64,000 nt of DNA, from positions 1-64,000 of the forward strand of contig NZ_QKPO01000001.1 in the NCBI RefSeq assembly GCF_003258355.1. The letters are read 5' to 3'. Below the pieces are notes generated by a model. That model saw only the letters and a list, made by a program, of their open reading frames with translations, did no database searches and had not been told where the DNA came from. This DNA is from Confluentibacter sediminis. Lineage in GTDB: Bacteria; Bacteroidota; Bacteroidia; Flavobacteriales; Flavobacteriaceae. The stretch's first letter is position 1. Each line of letters starts with the position of its first letter. Shown here piece by piece: positions 26,744 to 34,801 of the stretch. A program made the position numbers and the translations under genes.

Positions 26744-27910
26744 ATGAATAGTATGTACTTCACTGAAGAACATCATCTTTTTAGAAAAAGCCTTCAAGAT
26801 TTTTTAAAAAAAGAAGTAGTTCCACATATAGAAAAATGGGAACAATCTGGTGTTATTGATAAAAATATCTGGAAGAAATTTGGGGATATGGGCTTTTTAG
26901 GGATTAACTATCCTGAGGCTTATGGCGGATTAAATTTAGATCTTTTCTATACTATTATTCTTTTAGAGGAACTTCAAAAAATAAATTCAGGAGGTTTTGC
27001 CGCAGCTATTTGGGCGCATGTGTATTTGTCAATGACCCACCTAAACGCAGAAGGCAGTGAGGATATAAAACAACACTATTTAGTACCTAGTATTACGGGT
27101 GAGAAAGTAGGGTGTTTATGCATTACAGAGCCATTCGGTGGTAGTGATGTCGCTGGTTTAAGAACAACAGCGGTTAGAGAAGGCGATTTTTATATTATTA
27201 ATGGCTCTAAAACCTTTATTACTAACGGGGTTTATAGCGATTATTTAATTGTAACGGCTAAAACAAATCCAGAATTGGGAAGCAAGGGTATCAGTATTTT
27301 TGTAGTGGATAGAGACGTTCCCGGCATATCGGCAACCAAATTAGATAAGTTAGGCTGGCGAGCCTCCGATACAGGTGAGATTGCCTTTGATAATGTAAAG
27401 ATTCCTGCAAGTAATTTATTAGGTGAAGAAAATAAAGGTTTTGGATACATACTTCAACATTTCGCTTTAGAGCGTTTGGTCATGGGTGTAAACGCCCATG
27501 CTCGTGCAGAATTTGCCCTTGAATATACATTAAATTATATGTCCCAAAGAGAAGCCTTTGGGAAGTCTATAGATAAATTTCAAGCATTAAGACATACGAT
27601 TGCCGATTTGTATACAGATATGGAAATGTGTAAACAGTTCAATTATTCAGTCACTCATAGACTGAATAAAGGCGAATATGTAGTTAAAGAAGCCACCATG
27701 TCTAAATTAAAGTGCACCAAAATGGCCGATGAGGTTATTTACCAATGTCTTCAATTTTTAGGCGGCTATGGCTATATGGAAGATTATCCGTTGGCTAGAT
27801 TGTTTCGGGATAGTCGCTTAGGGCCCATTGGAGGTGGCACCTCAGAAATTCTTAGAGAGATACTAGCCAAAATTATAATTGACAAAAAAGATTATAAGCC
27901 AATTTTATAA
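26744..27910 (+). CDS. Acyl-CoA dehydrogenase (long-chain/isovaleryl-like)
   Basis: FAD-dependent dehydrogenase of 388 residues. The FAD/substrate motif CITEPFGGSDVAGLR (about 126-140), NGSKTFITNG, the arginine-bearing SQREAFGKSIDKFQ (about 267-280) and the C-terminal PIGGGTSEILREIL are present. Gly replaces the short-chain catalytic Glu in this last motif. Glu260 in FALEYTLNY aligns by eye with the alternative catalytic Glu of long-chain and isovaleryl-type enzymes. It should therefore be active but with a different substrate range from the paralogue at 2628-3770. It stands alone before rpsU. Confidence 0.9.
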   Translation: MNSMYFTEEHHLFRKSLQDFLKKEVVPHIEKWEQSGVIDKNIWKKFGDMGFLGINYPEAYGGLNLDLFYTIILLEELQKINSGGFAAAIWAHVYLSMTHLNAEGSEDIKQHYLVPSITGEKVGCLCITEPFGGSDVAGLRTTAVREGDFYIINGSKTFITNGVYSDYLIVTAKTNPELGSKGISIFVVDRDVPGISATKLDKLGWRASDTGEIAFDNVKIPASNLLGEENKGFGYILQHFALERLVMGVNAHARAEFALEYTLNYMSQREAFGKSIDKFQALRHTIADLYTDMEMCKQFNYSVTHRLNKGEYVVKEATMSKLKCTKMADEVIYQCLQFLGGYGYMEDYPLARLFRDSRLGPIGGGTSEILREILAKIIIDKKDYKPIL

Positions 27911-27925
27911 ATTATTGATTATTTA

Positions 27926-27955
27926 TTGCAGATAATCAATTAGTTTTTATATTTG
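27926..27955 (+). promoter_or_regulatory. Probable rpsU promoter
   Basis: TTG (27926-27928) and TATATTTG (27948-27955) with a 19-base spacer match the Bacteroidota consensus, 37 bases before the rpsU start. A purine-rich AGAGAGGAGG at 27972-27981 upstream of the ATG is unusually Shine-Dalgarno-like for this phylum. Confidence 0.65.
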
Positions 27956-27992
27956 CACTCTGAAATTCTAAAAGAGAGGAGGTTAAGACACT

Positions 27993-28190
27993 ATGTTAAT
28001 AATACCGATTAAAGAAGGAGAAAACATCGATAGAGCGCTAAAGCGTTTTAAGCGTAAGTTTGACAAAACGGGCATTAAACGTCAGTTACAAAACAGAAAG
28101 CAGTTTACAAAGCCTTCAGTAGAACGTAGAGCGCAAATACAAAAAGCACAATACATTCAAGGTTTAAGAGATGCAGAAGATAATATTTAA
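27993..28190 (+). CDS. rpsU: 30S ribosomal protein S21
   Basis: Small basic ribosomal protein of 65 residues that binds the 30S platform near the 16S rRNA 3' end. The N-terminal IPIKEGENIDRALKRFKRKF and the very basic C-terminal half (KPSVERRAQIQKAQY) are characteristic of bS21 in Bacteroidota. It has its own promoter and terminator. The strong purine leader (AGAGAGGAGG) is notable, because bS21 is linked in Bacteroidota to control of Shine-Dalgarno use. Confidence 0.95.
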   Translation: MLIIPIKEGENIDRALKRFKRKFDKTGIKRQLQNRKQFTKPSVERRAQIQKAQYIQGLRDAEDNI

Positions 28191-28214
28191 TTAGCTTCTA
28201 AATCATATAAAATG

Positions 28215-28245
28215 AATTCCCGCAACTTGCGGGAATTTTTTTTTG
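28215..28245 (+). terminator. Intrinsic terminator after rpsU
   Basis: AATTCCCGCA pairs with TGCGGGAATT around a tiny loop and is followed by a run of nine T. Confidence 0.88.
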
Positions 28246-28308
28246 TCTTAAATTTAAGTATATGGACTCTTAAATCTTTGTACTTTTAACTTTGTAACTT
28301 TATAAAAT

Positions 28309-29199
28309 ATGTCTTTAAAAAAATTTACAGATTATTTATTACTTGAGAAAAAGTATTCTGCCTTGACCGTAAAAGCATATCAAACCGATTTACAAAGTTT
28401 TATAGAGTTTCTGAAAAGTGAGTTTGATGAAGCGTCAATTCACAATGTTAACTATTCGCAAATAAGAAGTTGGATTGTTTCGTTGGTAGAAAAAAATGTT
28501 TCCAATAGAAGTATCAATAGAAAAGTATCGGCTTTAAACACGTACTTTAAATTTCTTCAAAAAGTTGGGGATATTAAATTAAACCCTCTGATAAAGCACA
28601 AGGCATTAAAAACCAGTAAAAAAATTCAAGTACCTTTTTCAGAAGCGGAAATCAATACAGCAATAGATGATTTATATTATGAAGATAGTTTTGAAGGTGT
28701 TCGTGATAAATTAATGATTGAATTATTTTATTCAACGGGCATACGAAGAATCGAATTGGTTGAATTAAAGCTAAATAGTATTGATTTTCAAAACAACACG
28801 TTAAAAGTATTGGGAAAAAGAAATAAAGAACGATTGGTGCCGTTATTAAATTCAGTCATTCAATCATTGCATTGTTATTTGAAATCAAGACAAGAGTTGA
28901 AAACCGTTGTCGATACTGATAACTTATTTTTAACAAAAAGTGGCGTTAAAATATATGAAACACTTGTTTACAGAATAATAAATGATTATTTTAGTAAAGC
29001 ATCTTCAAAAGTAAAAAAGAGTCCGCATATTTTGCGTCATTCTTTTGCAACACATTTGCTTAACCAAGGTGCGGATTTAAATGCTGTTAAAGAACTTTTG
29101 GGACATTCAAGTTTAGCTGCTACACAAGTGTATACTCATAATAGCATAGCTGAGTTGAAGAAAGTGCATATTAACGCACACCCTAGAAGTAAAAAATGA
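28309..29199 (+). CDS. xerC: Tyrosine recombinase, XerC/XerD type
   Basis: Site-specific recombinase of 296 residues that probably resolves chromosome dimers. The N-terminal SAM-like core-binding domain covers about 1-90. The catalytic domain has the first Arg in YSTGIRRIELVELK (about 143-156) and Lys in LGKRNKERLVPL. HILRHSFATHLLNQG gives the His-x-x-Arg pair (about 242-256), LLGHSSLAATQVYTH the third His, and Tyr277 is the nucleophile. It is in the conserved rpsU-xer-hpf-tRNA-tuf order, which argues for a housekeeping Xer rather than a mobile-element integrase. XerC or XerD cannot be separated safely. Confidence 0.88.
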   Translation: MSLKKFTDYLLLEKKYSALTVKAYQTDLQSFIEFLKSEFDEASIHNVNYSQIRSWIVSLVEKNVSNRSINRKVSALNTYFKFLQKVGDIKLNPLIKHKALKTSKKIQVPFSEAEINTAIDDLYYEDSFEGVRDKLMIELFYSTGIRRIELVELKLNSIDFQNNTLKVLGKRNKERLVPLLNSVIQSLHCYLKSRQELKTVVDTDNLFLTKSGVKIYETLVYRIINDYFSKASSKVKKSPHILRHSFATHLLNQGADLNAVKELLGHSSLAATQVYTHNSIAELKKVHINAHPRSKK

Positions 29200-29226
29200 A
29201 ATATTGTATAACCAAAACACCTAAGT

Positions 29227-29529
29227 ATGAAAGTAAACACGCAATCCGTTAATTTCAACGCTGACAAAAAGTTGATTAATTTTATCCAAAAACGAATGGA
29301 TAAATTAGATTTGTTTTATGATAAGGTCATACAATCCGATGTTTATTTAAAGTTGGAGAACACCAGTGATAAAGAGAATAAAATTTTTGAAGCACGCGTC
29401 AGTGTGCCTGGAGATAGCTTCGTTGTAAAGAAACAATGTAAATCATTTGAAGAAGGCGCAGATATGGCAACTGCTTCGCTTGAAAGACAACTAAAAAAGA
29501 GAAAAGAAAAATTAAGATCAAATTTGTGA
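29227..29529 (+). CDS. hpf: Ribosome hibernation-promoting factor (HPF/RaiA family, short form)
   Basis: Protein of 100 residues with the beta-alpha-beta-beta-beta-alpha fold of the HPF/YfiA family, which binds the small subunit and silences ribosomes in stationary phase. It has QSVNFNADKKLINFIQKRMD at the N-terminus and the basic C-terminal helix RQLKKRKEKL. The short length, without the long-HPF dimerisation domain, is usual in Bacteroidota. It lies between the Xer gene and the tRNA-tuf block. Confidence 0.9.
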   Translation: MKVNTQSVNFNADKKLINFIQKRMDKLDLFYDKVIQSDVYLKLENTSDKENKIFEARVSVPGDSFVVKKQCKSFEEGADMATASLERQLKKRKEKLRSNL

Positions 29530-29548
29530 CAAAATTTATCAAAAAATG

Positions 29549-29579
29549 TTTTGAATAAATAAATAAATCTATACATTTG
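29549..29579 (+). promoter_or_regulatory. Promoter of the tRNA Thr-Tyr-Gly-Thr-tuf unit
   Basis: TTTTG (29549-29553) and TACATTTG (29572-29579), 18 bases apart, match the Bacteroidota promoter consensus. The first tRNA starts 51 bases further on. Confidence 0.7.
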
Positions 29580-29629
29580 CAGTCCGTTAGAAATAGCGGG
29601 CTTTTTTTGTGCTAAAAAGTTAGAAAAAA

Positions 29630-29703
29630 GCCGATGTAGCTCAGTTGGCTAGAGCAGCTGATTTGTAATCAGCAGGTCGTGGGTTCGAGCCCCTCCATCG
29701 GCT
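29630..29703 (+). tRNA. tRNA-Thr (anticodon TGT), copy 1
   Basis: A 74-base cloverleaf with acceptor arms GCCGATG/CATCGGC. The anticodon loop TTTGTAA between GCTGA and TCAGC gives TGT. No CCA is encoded. Its sequence is the same as the second copy at 47727-47800. Confidence 0.95.
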
Positions 29704-29736
29704 CAGAAGTTCTTTTGTTAGTGAATTAAATGCATT

Positions 29737-29818
<82 letters not shown>

Positions 29819-29866
29819 CAAAAAATTCCTACAAACCTGCTTAGTGGCAGTTAGAGTAGGAATCTT

Positions 29867-29911
29867 AAATATTGATTGTTCTAATTGTTTAGGTTAGAAC
29901 AATCAATATTT
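29867..29911 (+). repeat. Long perfect inverted repeat between tRNA-Tyr and tRNA-Gly
   Basis: An 18-base arm at 29867-29884 (starting AAATATTGATTGTTC) is perfectly complementary to 29894-29911, with a nine-base loop TTGTTTAGG. There is no U run, so it is not a classical terminator. A shorter inverted repeat, ATTCCTAC/GTAGGAAT, lies just before it (about 29825-29862). In the tRNA precursor both would fold as hairpins and could guide processing. They could also be small mobile palindromes. Confidence 0.6.
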
Positions 29912-29972
29912 AATACGTTCTTAAAAAAAATGGATTGAAATTTCTTTTTAATGGAGATTTCATATTATAATT

Positions 29973-30045
29973 GCGGGAGTAGCTCAGTTGGTAGAGCGTC
30001 AGCCTTCCAAGCTGAATGTCGCCGGTTCGAACCCGGTCTCCCGCT
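29973..30045 (+). tRNA. tRNA-Gly (anticodon TCC)
   Basis: A 73-base cloverleaf. The acceptor arms are GCGGGAG/CTCCCGC, the anticodon loop CTTCCAA between TCAGC and GCTGA gives TCC, and the T arm has TTCGAAC. No CCA is encoded. Confidence 0.95.
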
Positions 30046-30049
30046 CTAA

Positions 30050-30110
30050 AATTTACGAGTTACGACCTACGATTTGTCAATCGTAAATCTGAAATCGGCA
30101 AATCGTAAAT
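30050..30110 (+). repeat. Short repeated AATCGTAAAT motif and hairpin in the tRNA spacer
   Basis: The 70-base spacer between tRNA-Gly and tRNA-Thr(GGT) contains AATCGTAAAT twice. TACGATT/AATCGTA with a four-base loop forms a small stem. Such motifs recur between genes in flavobacterial genomes as short palindromic repeats. No gene or terminator is seen here. Confidence 0.4.
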
Positions 30111-30115
30111 GAAAC

Positions 30116-30187
30116 GCCGGTGTAGCTCAGGGGTAGAGCGTTTCCTTGGTAAGGAAGAGGTCACGAGTTCAATTCTCGTCATTGGCT
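30116..30187 (+). tRNA. tRNA-Thr (anticodon GGT)
   Basis: A 72-base cloverleaf. The acceptor arms GCCGGTG/CATTGGC pair with two G-U pairs. The anticodon loop TTGGTAA between TTTCC and GGAAG gives GGT. The D loop is shorter than in the neighbouring tRNAs. No CCA is encoded. It precedes tuf by 66 bases. Confidence 0.93.
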
Positions 30188-30253
30188 CTAATTTGATTAA
30201 AAATAGAATACACTAATATTATTATATAACTAAGATTTAAATTATTTAAAAAC

Positions 30254-31441
30254 ATGGCAAAGGCAACTTTCGATCGTTCAAAACCACACTTAAACATTGG
30301 TACCATTGGACACGTAGATCACGGTAAAACAACTTTAACTGCTGCTATTACTAAAGTATTAGCTGATGCAGGTTTATCAGAAGCGAAATCATTCGATCAG
30401 ATTGATAACGCACCAGAAGAAAAAGAAAGAGGTATTACAATTAATACATCACACGTAGAATATGCAACAGCAAATCGTCATTACGCTCACGTTGACTGTC
30501 CAGGTCACGCGGATTACGTAAAGAACATGGTTACTGGTGCTGCACAAATGGATGGTGCCATTTTAGTGGTTGCCGCTACAGATGGTCCTATGCCACAAAC
30601 TCGTGAGCACATCTTATTAGGTCGTCAAGTAGGAATTCCTCGTATGGTTGTATTCATGAATAAAGTGGATATGGTTGATGATGAAGAGTTATTAGAGTTG
30701 GTTGAAATGGAAATTAGAGATTTATTATCTTTCTACGAATATGATGGGGATAATGGTCCTGTTATTGCTGGTTCTGCTTTAGGTGCCCTTAATGGTGAAG
30801 CTAAATGGGTTGATACCGTAATGAAATTAATGGAAGCTTGTGATTCATGGATTGAAGAGCCAACTCGTGAAATCGACAAACCTTTCTTAATGCCTATCGA
30901 AGACGTTTTCTCTATTACTGGTCGTGGTACTGTTGCTACAGGTCGTATTGAAACAGGTATCGCTAAAACTGGAGATCCAGTTGAGATTATTGGTATGGGA
31001 GCTGAGAAATTAACGTCTACTATCACAGGTATCGAAATGTTCCGTCAGATATTAGATAGAGGTGAAGCTGGAGATAATGCAGGTATCTTATTAAGAGGTA
31101 TTGAGAAAACTCAAATCTCTAGAGGTATGGTTATTGTAAAACCAGGTTCTGTAACTCCACACGCTAAATTTAAAGCTGAGGTTTATATCCTTAAAAAAGA
31201 AGAAGGTGGACGTCATACTCCGTTCCATAACAACTACCGTCCTCAGTTTTACGTACGTACAACTGACGTGACAGGAAACATTTCATTGCCTTCAGGTGTT
31301 GAGATGGTTATGCCAGGAGACAACCTTACTATTACTGTAGAGCTTATCCAAAAAATTGCGATGAACGTAGGTTTACGTTTTGCAATCCGCGAAGGTGGTA
31401 GAACAGTAGGAGCTGGTCAAGTTACTGAAATTTTAGACTAA
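30254..31441 (+). CDS. tuf: Elongation factor Tu
   Basis: GTPase of 395 residues that brings aminoacyl-tRNA to the ribosome. The G1 motif GHVDHGKTT (about 19-27), the switch region [10 protein letters not shown]3 [12 protein letters not shown] (about 81-92), G4 NKVDM (about 136-140) and the three EF-Tu domains are complete. Codon use is the biased pattern of highly expressed genes (many CGT, GGT, ACT). It follows four tRNA genes and precedes tRNA-Trp, the usual tRNA-tuf-secE-nusG arrangement. Confidence 0.98.
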   Translation: MAKATFDRSKPHLNIGTIGHVDHGKTTLTAAITKVLADAGLSEAKSFDQIDNAPEEKERGITINTSHVEYATANRHYAHVDCPGHADYVKNMVTGAAQMDGAILVVAATDGPMPQTREHILLGRQVGIPRMVVFMNKVDMVDDEELLELVEMEIRDLLSFYEYDGDNGPVIAGSALGALNGEAKWVDTVMKLMEACDSWIEEPTREIDKPFLMPIEDVFSITGRGTVATGRIETGIAKTGDPVEIIGMGAEKLTSTITGIEMFRQILDRGEAGDNAGILLRGIEKTQISRGMVIVKPGSVTPHAKFKAEVYILKKEEGGRHTPFHNNYRPQFYVRTTDVTGNISLPSGVEMVMPGDNLTITVELIQKIAMNVGLRFAIREGGRTVGAGQVTEILD

Positions 31442-31502
31442 TAAAGTTCAATAAATAGATAAGCTAAGGTATTCCGTTTTCGGAATACCTTGACTTATGT
31501 TT

Positions 31503-31575
31503 ACGGGTTTAGCTCAGTTGGTAGAGCACTGGTCTCCAAAACCAGGTGTCGTGAGTTCGAGTCTCCCAACCCGTG
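31503..31575 (+). tRNA. tRNA-Trp (anticodon CCA)
   Basis: A 73-base cloverleaf. The acceptor arms are ACGGGTT/AACCCGT and the anticodon loop CTCCAAA between CTGGT and ACCAG gives CCA. It lies between tuf and secE. Just before it, TAAGGTATTCCG pairs with CGGAATACCTTG (about 31465-31493), a hairpin that may end or process the tuf mRNA. Confidence 0.95.
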
Positions 31576-31704
31576 CTAAAATATAAGATTACTGTTTAAA
31601 GTAACTTTTTAAATTAGATTTAAAGTGTGTTAAAATGTGCCTGATTTGATTTTAAAATATTAGAAAAGGAAAATTTTAATCCATATAAAAAAATAAATTA
31701 TAGA

Positions 31705-31902
31705 ATGGCTGGATTTGTAAATTATATAAAAGAATCATTTGGAGAACTAAAAAACAATGTAACCTGGCCATCATGGGCTGAGGCTCAAAGTTTAACAGTT
31801 TTAGTTGCTGTATTTTCAATTATATTTTCACTTGCTATTTGGGGTGTAGATACAATTTTTAGTAAAGTCATAGCATTATATTTTCAATGGATTAATGGAT
31901 AA
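31705..31902 (+). CDS. secE: Preprotein translocase subunit SecE
   Basis: Small SecYEG subunit of 65 residues. It has the amphipathic segment YIKESFGELKNNVTWPSWAE (about 7-26) followed by one membrane helix (about 31-58), the single-helix bacterial SecE layout. It overlaps the longest nusG reading frame by eight bases, consistent with the classic secE-nusG operon. Confidence 0.93.
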   Translation: MAGFVNYIKESFGELKNNVTWPSWAEAQSLTVLVAVFSIIFSLAIWGVDTIFSKVIALYFQWING

Positions 31903-31912
31903 AACAAATTTT

Positions 31913-32467
31913 ATGTCTGAAGTAGGTGAAAAAAAATGGTATGTTGTTAGGGCTGTAAGTGGTCAAGAAAACAAGATTAAGACGTATATAGAGAATGAAA
32001 TTGCTCGATTAGGTCTTCAAGATTATGTTGATCAAGTTTTAGTTCCAACAGAAAAGGTGATTCAGATTCGAAATGGGAAAAAGATAAATAAAGAAAAAGT
32101 TTATTTCCCAGGATATATAATGATACAAGCAAACTTAACTGGCGAAATACCTCATATTATTAGATCTGTTACTAATGTGATAGGTTTTTTAGGAGAAACT
32201 AAAGGAGGAGATCCTGTGCCGTTAAGACTATCTGAAGTTAACAGAATGTTAGGTAAGGTTGATGAATTGTCTGTTGATGAAAGTGCAAACGTCATGATAC
32301 CATTCACTAAAGGTGAAACAGTTAAAGTAATTGACGGTCCATTTAATGGATTTGATGGTACCATTGAAAATATAAATGAAGAGAAGCGTAAACTTGAGGT
32401 TATGGTGAAAATTTTCGGAAGAAAAACACCGTTGGAATTAAGTTATATGCAAGTTGAAAAAGTATAA
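31913..32467 (+). CDS. nusG: Transcription termination/antitermination protein NusG
   Basis: RNA-polymerase-binding factor. From the preferred start it has 184 residues. The NGN domain begins KKWYVVRAVSGQENKI and includes KVYFPGYIMIQ. The C-terminal KOW domain has KGETVKVIDGPFNGFDGTI (about 125-143). An in-frame ATG at 31895 would add six residues and overlap secE by eight bases. The start at 31913 (MSEVGEKKW) resembles relatives better, but both are possible. Confidence 0.94.
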   Translation: MSEVGEKKWYVVRAVSGQENKIKTYIENEIARLGLQDYVDQVLVPTEKVIQIRNGKKINKEKVYFPGYIMIQANLTGEIPHIIRSVTNVIGFLGETKGGDPVPLRLSEVNRMLGKVDELSVDESANVMIPFTKGETVKVIDGPFNGFDGTIENINEEKRKLEVMVKIFGRKTPLELSYMQVEKV

Positions 32468-32542
32468 TAATTGTTACACTATATAAATGATGTACTACTA
32501 GGCTTCCAATTTTAGAAGTATATCAAACTTAAATTATTAAAA

Positions 32543-32980
32543 ATGGCAAAAGAATTATTTAAAGTAGTTAAGTTACAAGTTCGGGGAGGTGCTGCGAATC
32601 CGTCGCCACCGGTTGGACCCGCTTTAGGAGCTGCTGGAGTTAATATCATGGAGTTCTGTAAGCAGTTTAATGCTAGAACCCAAGATAAGCCTGGTAAAGT
32701 ATTACCAGTTGCTATCTCTGTTTACAAAGACAAATCATTTGATTTTGTAATCAAAACTCCTCCTGCAGCGGTACAATTATTAGAAGCGGCCAAATTAAAA
32801 AAGGGTTCAGGAGAACCAAACCGAAAAAAAGTAGCTAAAGTTTCGTGGGATCAAATCAAAGCAATAGCAGAAGATAAAATGGTAGATTTAAATGCATTTA
32901 CTTTAGTCTCAGCTATGAAAATGGTTGCTGGTACAGCAAGGTCTATGGGAATAACCGTGACCGGAAACGCTCCTTATTAA
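32543..32980 (+). CDS. rplK: 50S ribosomal protein L11
   Basis: Ribosomal stalk-base protein of 145 residues. The N-terminal [20 protein letters not shown], the FCKQFNART segment and the C-terminal rRNA-binding domain ending [10 protein letters not shown] are all typical of uL11. It starts the rplK-rplA-rplJ-rplL ribosomal run after nusG. Confidence 0.97.
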   Translation: MAKELFKVVKLQVRGGAANPSPPVGPALGAAGVNIMEFCKQFNARTQDKPGKVLPVAISVYKDKSFDFVIKTPPAAVQLLEAAKLKKGSGEPNRKKVAKVSWDQIKAIAEDKMVDLNAFTLVSAMKMVAGTARSMGITVTGNAPY

Positions 32981-33000
32981 TCTATAAAAGACATTAAGAA

Positions 33001-33690
33001 ATGGCAAGATTAACAAAAAAGCAAAAAGAGGCTTTAGCAAAAATAGAAAAAGGGAGAGTTTACTCTCTTGATGAAGCTTCTGTATTAGTAAAAGAAATTA
33101 CTAGTACTAAGTTTGACGCATCAGTAGACATTGCTGTTCGTTTGGGTGTAGATCCAAGAAAAGCAAACCAAATGGTTAGAGGTGTTGTATCTCTTCCTCA
33201 TGGTACTGGTAAAGATATGAAAGTATTAGCATTAGTAACTCCAGATAAAGAAGCAGAAGCTAAAGAAGCTGGTGCTGATTATGTTGGACTAGACGAATAT
33301 CTAGATAAAATCAAGAATGGTTGGACAGATGTAGATGTTATTGTAACAATGCCTAGTGTTATGGGTAAATTAGGTCCATTAGGACGTGTATTAGGCCCTC
33401 GTGGTTTAATGCCAAATCCAAAAACAGGCACAGTAACCATGGAAATTGGTAAAGCTGTAGCAGAGGTTAAAGCTGGTAAAATTGACTTTAAAGTTGATAA
33501 AACAGGTATTGTGCACGCTGCTATTGGTAAAGCATCTTTTTCAGCTGATAAAATTGCAGGAAATGCAACTGAATTAATTCAAACATTATTAAAACTAAAG
33601 CCAACCGCTGCTAAAGGTACTTATGTGAAAAGTATTCATATATCTAGTACTATGAGCCCTAGCGTAGCTGTTGATCCTAAAGTTGGTTAA
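33001..33690 (+). CDS. rplA: 50S ribosomal protein L1
   Basis: Protein of 229 residues, the L1-stalk protein that binds 23S rRNA and, in many bacteria, its own mRNA. It carries [19 protein letters not shown] (about 41-59), the conserved [16 protein letters not shown] (about 132-147) and the C-terminal [15 protein letters not shown]. It lies 20 bases after rplK, in the same operon. Confidence 0.97.
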   Translation: MARLTKKQKEALAKIEKGRVYSLDEASVLVKEITSTKFDASVDIAVRLGVDPRKANQMVRGVVSLPHGTGKDMKVLALVTPDKEAEAKEAGADYVGLDEYLDKIKNGWTDVDVIVTMPSVMGKLGPLGRVLGPRGLMPNPKTGTVTMEIGKAVAEVKAGKIDFKVDKTGIVHAAIGKASFSADKIAGNATELIQTLLKLKPTAAKGTYVKSIHISSTMSPSVAVDPKVG

Positions 33691-33709
33691 TTAGTTAAAA
33701 ACTTTTATT

Positions 33710-34231
33710 ATGACAAGAGAAGAAAAATCACAAGTAATTCAAGATTTAACTGCAGAGCTAGCTAACAATGCTAATATTTATATAGCAGATATTTCAGGAT
33801 TAAATGCAGGAACGACTTCAGAATTACGTCGTGCTTGTTTTAAAGCGAACATAAAATTAGCTGTAGTTAAAAACACATTACTTGCAAAAGCAATGGAAGC
33901 TTCAGATAGAGAATTCGGAGATTTACCTACAATTTTAAAAGGTAATACTTCTGTAATGTATTCTGAATCTGGTAATGGCCCAGCTAAGTTAATTAAAACC
34001 TTCCGTAAAAAATCAGACAAACCTTTATTAAAAGGAGCGTTTATTGAGGAATCAGTTTATATTGGAGATGACCAATTAGATATGTTAGTAGATATCAAGT
34101 CTAAAGAAGAGTTGATAGGTGAGATTATAGGATTACTACAATCTCCTGCTAAAAATGTTGTTTCTGCACTTAAATCAAGTGGTGGAAAACTAGCTGGTAT
34201 TCTAAAAACACTATCTGAAAAAGAAGGATAG
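33710..34231 (+). CDS. rplJ: 50S ribosomal protein L10
   Basis: Stalk protein of 173 residues that anchors L7/L12 dimers. It has TREEKSQVIQDLTAEL at the N-terminus, the rRNA-binding ELRRACFKANIKLAVVKNTLLAKA (shown in part, about 37-56), and the C-terminal helix that docks L7/L12. It is 19 bases after rplA, and rplL follows after 66 bases. No clear L10-leader fold was recognised in the short upstream gap. Confidence 0.96.
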   Translation: MTREEKSQVIQDLTAELANNANIYIADISGLNAGTTSELRRACFKANIKLAVVKNTLLAKAMEASDREFGDLPTILKGNTSVMYSESGNGPAKLIKTFRKKSDKPLLKGAFIEESVYIGDDQLDMLVDIKSKEELIGEIIGLLQSPAKNVVSALKSSGGKLAGILKTLSEKEG

Positions 34232-34297
34232 TATCACATAGTACGCACTATATTACAATTATATTAAAATTAAAAATTTATTAAAAACGATAGAAAA

Positions 34298-34678
34298 ATG
34301 GCAGATTTAAAAGATTTCGCAGAAAAATTAGTTAACTTAACAGTAAAAGAAGTAAACGAGTTAGCTACTATATTAAAAGATGAGTATGGCATCGAGCCTG
34401 CTGCTGCTGCTGTTGCAGTTGCTGCTGGTCCTGCTGCAGGTGGTGGAGATGATGCTGCTGAAGCTCAAACTGAATTTAACGTTATCCTTAAAGCAGCTGG
34501 TGCTTCTAAATTAGCAGTTGTTAAATTAGTTAAAGAATTAACTGGTTTAGGATTAAAAGAAGCTAAAGAATTAGTAGATAATGCACCAAGCCCAATTAAA
34601 GAGGGTGTTACTAAAGATGAAGCTGAAGGCTTAAAAGCATCTTTAGAAGAAGCTGGAGCAGAGGTTGAGCTTAAATAA
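34298..34678 (+). CDS. rplL: 50S ribosomal protein L7/L12
   Basis: Acidic stalk protein of 126 residues that recruits translation GTPases. It has an N-terminal dimerisation helix pair, an Ala/Gly-rich hinge (about 40-55), and the C-terminal domain [20 protein letters not shown] and [17 protein letters not shown] strong hairpin follows before rpoB. Confidence 0.97.
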   Translation: MADLKDFAEKLVNLTVKEVNELATILKDEYGIEPAAAAVAVAAGPAAGGGDDAAEAQTEFNVILKAAGASKLAVVKLVKELTGLGLKEAKELVDNAPSPIKEGVTKDEAEGLKASLEEAGAEVELK

Positions 34679-34701
34679 GCTTAACAACTAAACAATACCA
34701 A

Positions 34702-34738
34702 GGTTTAGGTCTGAAGTAAGTGCTTCCAGACCTAAACC
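34702..34738 (+). terminator. Attenuator-like hairpin between rplL and rpoB
   Basis: GGTTTAGGTCTG (34702-34713) pairs perfectly with CAGACCTAAACC (34727-34738). It is followed by ATTTTG, a short, imperfect U stretch. In many bacteria the rplL-rpoB gap holds a partial terminator that lowers RNA polymerase relative to ribosomal proteins; that role is inferred here. Confidence 0.65.
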
Positions 34739-34801
34739 ATTTTGCGTATATAATCATAAGATACGCCAATTATTATTTTTTAATCATAATTCCGTCCATT
34801 G

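Noticed and set aside
28309-29199. Recombinase as a mobile-element integrase
   Set aside because: It lies in the conserved rpsU-xer-hpf-tRNA-tuf order and lacks att-like repeats or cargo nearby, so a housekeeping Xer is more likely.
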